From contig JAFADQ010000258.1 in the NCBI GenBank assembly GCA_023424725.1, forward strand, positions 1 to 7,605: 7,605 bases of DNA. Reading direction: 5' to 3'. A model generated the notes under the pieces. That model did no database searches and was not told where the DNA came from. It worked only from the letters and a program-made list of their open reading frames with translations. Positions 6,528 to 7,605 of the stretch are shown here, in pieces (the first letter of the stretch is position 1; the number at the start of each line of letters is the position of its first letter). This DNA comes from Bacteroidota bacterium (GTDB taxonomy: Bacteria; Bacteroidota; Bacteroidia; Cytophagales; Hymenobacteraceae). Made by a program: the position numbers and the translations under genes.

Positions 6528-7181
6528 CTAACCCGTAACTAACCCGCTTTTTACGGCAAACAACACAAGCCCCGCGTTATTTTTTACACCGGTTTTGCGC
6601 ATCAGCATATTTTTGCGGCTTTCTACGGTTTTCAGGCTAATACACAGCAGGTCGGCAATTTGCGGGTTGGTATGGCCTTGCGCCACCAGCTGCAGCACCT
6701 CGGTTTCGCGTTCCGATAAGCCAACGAGCAGCGAATTGTCGGGCTTATGATTTTTAATTTCCATTAGCCTGCGCTGCATGGTTTGGGTTACCTGGTGGTT
6801 AAAGTGGATTTTGTTTCCGGCTACGTTTTTTATGGCCCTTATCACCTCTTCGGGGTCGGCGTTTTTAAGTAAGTAGCCGTTTACGCCTTCTTCTACAAGT
6901 TTCAGCATCATTTCGTCTTCGCCGTGCATCGAAATAATCATCACTTTTACTTCCGGAAAATCGCGCCGAATCTGCCGGGTTGCTTCTATGCCATCCATTA
7001 CCGGCATTTCAAGGTCAAGCAAAACTACATCGGGCTCATCGGTTTTTATTTTCTCTATCAGCTCTGCGCCGTTTTCCGATTCGTGCAAAAACTCTATTTC
7101 TTCTACATTGCTTAAAATAGATACAAGTCCTTTCCTGAACAGGGCATGATCGTCGGCAATGGCAAGCTTTATTTTTTGCAT
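6528..7181 (-). CDS. NarL/FixJ-family response regulator
   Basis: A 217-residue two-component response regulator: a phosphorylatable receiver domain (about 3-120) joined to a LuxR-type helix-turn-helix DNA-binding domain (about 153-215). The receiver has the acidic pair Asp10-Asp11, the phospho-acceptor Asp56 in VVLLDLEMP, Ser84 at the Thr/Ser switch position, and Lys106 in GYLLKNADPEE. All key residues are present, so it should be phosphorylation-competent. The output domain has LSERETEVLQLVAQG (155-169) and the recognition helix region ISLKTVESRKNMLMRKTGV (181-199). Length is typical for the family. The ATG at 7181 gives a receiver that starts right at its first strand (KIKLAIADDH). No histidine kinase lies within the window; none of the flanking genes suggests its target. 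Upstream bases 7258-7312 hold paired palindromes that could be its own or another regulator's sites. Confidence 0.93.
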   Translation of the reverse strand: MQKIKLAIADDHALFRKGLVSILSNVEEIEFLHESENGAELIEKIKTDEPDVVLLDLEMPVMDGIEATRQIRRDFPEVKVMIISMHGEDEMMLKLVEEGVNGYLLKNADPEEVIRAIKNVAGNKIHFNHQVTQTMQRRLMEIKNHKPDNSLLVGLSERETEVLQLVAQGHTNPQIADLLCISLKTVESRKNMLMRKTGVKNNAGLVLFAVKSGLVTG

Positions 7182-7257
7182 AAATGCTGATTTTCAGGTT
7201 ATTGCTCTACGAGGCAAAAATCGTGAGGTTTTGTAGATAAGCTTTGTCGTATCTGTA

Positions 7258-7271
7258 TAGGGTTTACCCTA
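7258..7271. promoter_or_regulatory. Palindrome TAGGGTTTACCCTA, copy 1 (candidate operator)
   Basis: A 14-bp inverted repeat, TAGGGT and ACCCTA around a TT centre, about 77 bases upstream of the response regulator start. Its 12-bp core is repeated exactly at 7301-7312, 42 bp away. The symmetry suggests a site for a dimeric DNA-binding protein; which one is not shown by the sequence. Confidence 0.5.
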
Positions 7272-7288
7272 AGCCAATAATTGTTTTG

Positions 7289-7313
7289 CCCTGTAATATC
7301 AGGGTTTACCCTA
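7289..7313. promoter_or_regulatory. Palindrome AGGGTTTACCCT, copy 2, with overlapping inverted repeat
   Basis: AGGGTTTACCCT (7301-7312) is identical to the core of copy 1 and is followed by the same AA. Overlapping its left arm is a second inverted repeat, CCCTG (7289-7293) and CAGGG (7300-7304), spaced by TAATAT. The CCCT/AGGG half-sites can therefore pair in two ways, which might give alternative binding arrangements. Confidence 0.5.
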
Positions 7314-7510
7314 AATTTTCCAATATTAAGCAAAATATCGGCATGCAGAGCTTTTAATTCGTCTTGCTAATTGCTAACTATACTAAAATTTAAGGCCGGA
7401 AATACTAACACAGCAAGCTGCGGGCGCCAAAAACAGGGCCACCAAAGCAACACAGTCTTAAAGAATTTGTTTAAAAACCGGCAGGTATCGAAATTAAAAT
7501 ACCGGACCTG

Positions 7511-7522
7511 AGGCAAATGCCT
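7511..7522. repeat. Short palindrome AGGCAAATGCCT
   Basis: A 5-bp inverted repeat (AGGCA and TGCCT) around AA. It has the same 5-2-5 layout as the candidate operators 200-250 bases to its left, but a different half-site. It may be chance or another protein's site. Confidence 0.25.
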
Positions 7523-7556
7523 GCTGCCGTTTACAAAATATATAGTGAGTAAAATA

Positions 7557-7580
7557 AGGGTTGAAAATAGGGTTGATAAT
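7557..7580 (+). repeat. Two tandem 12-base repeats
   Basis: AGGGTTGAAAAT (7557-7568) is directly followed by AGGGTTGATAAT (7569-7580), with one base different. Each copy begins with AGGGTT, the same six bases that begin the palindromes at 7259 and 7301. It is close to the window edge, so its gene context is unknown. Confidence 0.4.
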
Positions 7581-7605
7581 TAGGATCTAACGGCACACTG
7601 TTCGT

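Larger units (their letters stand above)
7182..7605. other. 424-base stretch without a convincing gene
   Basis: No frame of useful length with a start codon occurs on either strand. The first 140 bases upstream of the response regulator carry the paired palindromes listed separately. The rest is AT-rich with scattered short inverted repeats (for example GGTAT/ATACC near 7486-7504) and a short tandem repeat at the right end. I found no convincing Bacteroidota promoter for the response regulator; the closest -7-like strings are imperfect and lack a partner. The size is large for an intergenic gap in this window, so a regulatory region or small RNA is possible. Confidence 0.5.

Noticed and set aside
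6924..7115. Plus-strand frame of 63 codons opposite the response regulator
   Set aside because: Antisense to the receiver domain, aromatic-rich and without a recognisable feature.
7258..7580. The repeats upstream of the response regulator as a CRISPR array
   Set aside because: Only two short palindromic copies with unequal surroundings, no regular repeat-spacer pattern and no cas gene.
7531..7605. Minus-strand frame open from the right edge for 24 codons, possibly the end of a neighbouring gene
   Set aside because: Too short to judge, no recognised motif, and it crosses the tandem repeats; chance is as likely.

Overview
The window looks like ordinary chromosome from a Bacteroidota bacterium, most likely a Cytophagales relative (Hymenobacteraceae-like). 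This lineage call is an inference. It rests on a promoter with a -7 box of the Bacteroidota type (TAnnTTTG) in front of the tRNA gene, starts that mostly lack a Shine-Dalgarno sequence, and a FadL-like porin paired with a GDSL-type lipoprotein. No database search was possible.

Layout, left to right. (1) Bases 1-1582 (+) hold the C-terminal part of DNA polymerase I (polA), cut by the left edge. (2) Bases 1583-1844 lie between converging genes and hold three hairpins, two of them copies of one palindromic element, and a bidirectional terminator. (3) Bases 4401-1845 (-) hold a probable two-gene operon: an OmpP1/FadL-type outer-membrane porin, then an SGNH/GDSL-like lipoprotein, with a candidate promoter at about 4465-4494. 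(4) Bases 4689-5645 (+) encode a thioredoxin-reductase-like flavoprotein with a CPYC redox pair, divergent from the porin operon. (5) Bases 5646-5848 hold terminator-like repeats. (6) Bases 6151-5849 (-) encode a 100-residue protein of unknown function. (7) Bases 6376-6305 (-) are tRNA-Arg(CCG) with a good promoter and terminator. (8) Bases 7181-6528 (-) encode a NarL/FixJ-type response regulator. (9) Bases 7182-7605 have no convincing gene, but carry two identical palindromes 42 bp apart and other short repeats.

The genes form separate small units. The only clear functional pairing is the porin and lipoprotein: a surface-anchored esterase-like protein could release or bind lipids that the FadL-like barrel imports. 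The polymerase, flavoprotein, tRNA and regulator share no evident pathway. I found no CRISPR array, transposase, phage gene, toxin-antitoxin pair or defence system. The least explained signals are the paired palindromes upstream of the response regulator and the duplicated palindromic element beside polA.
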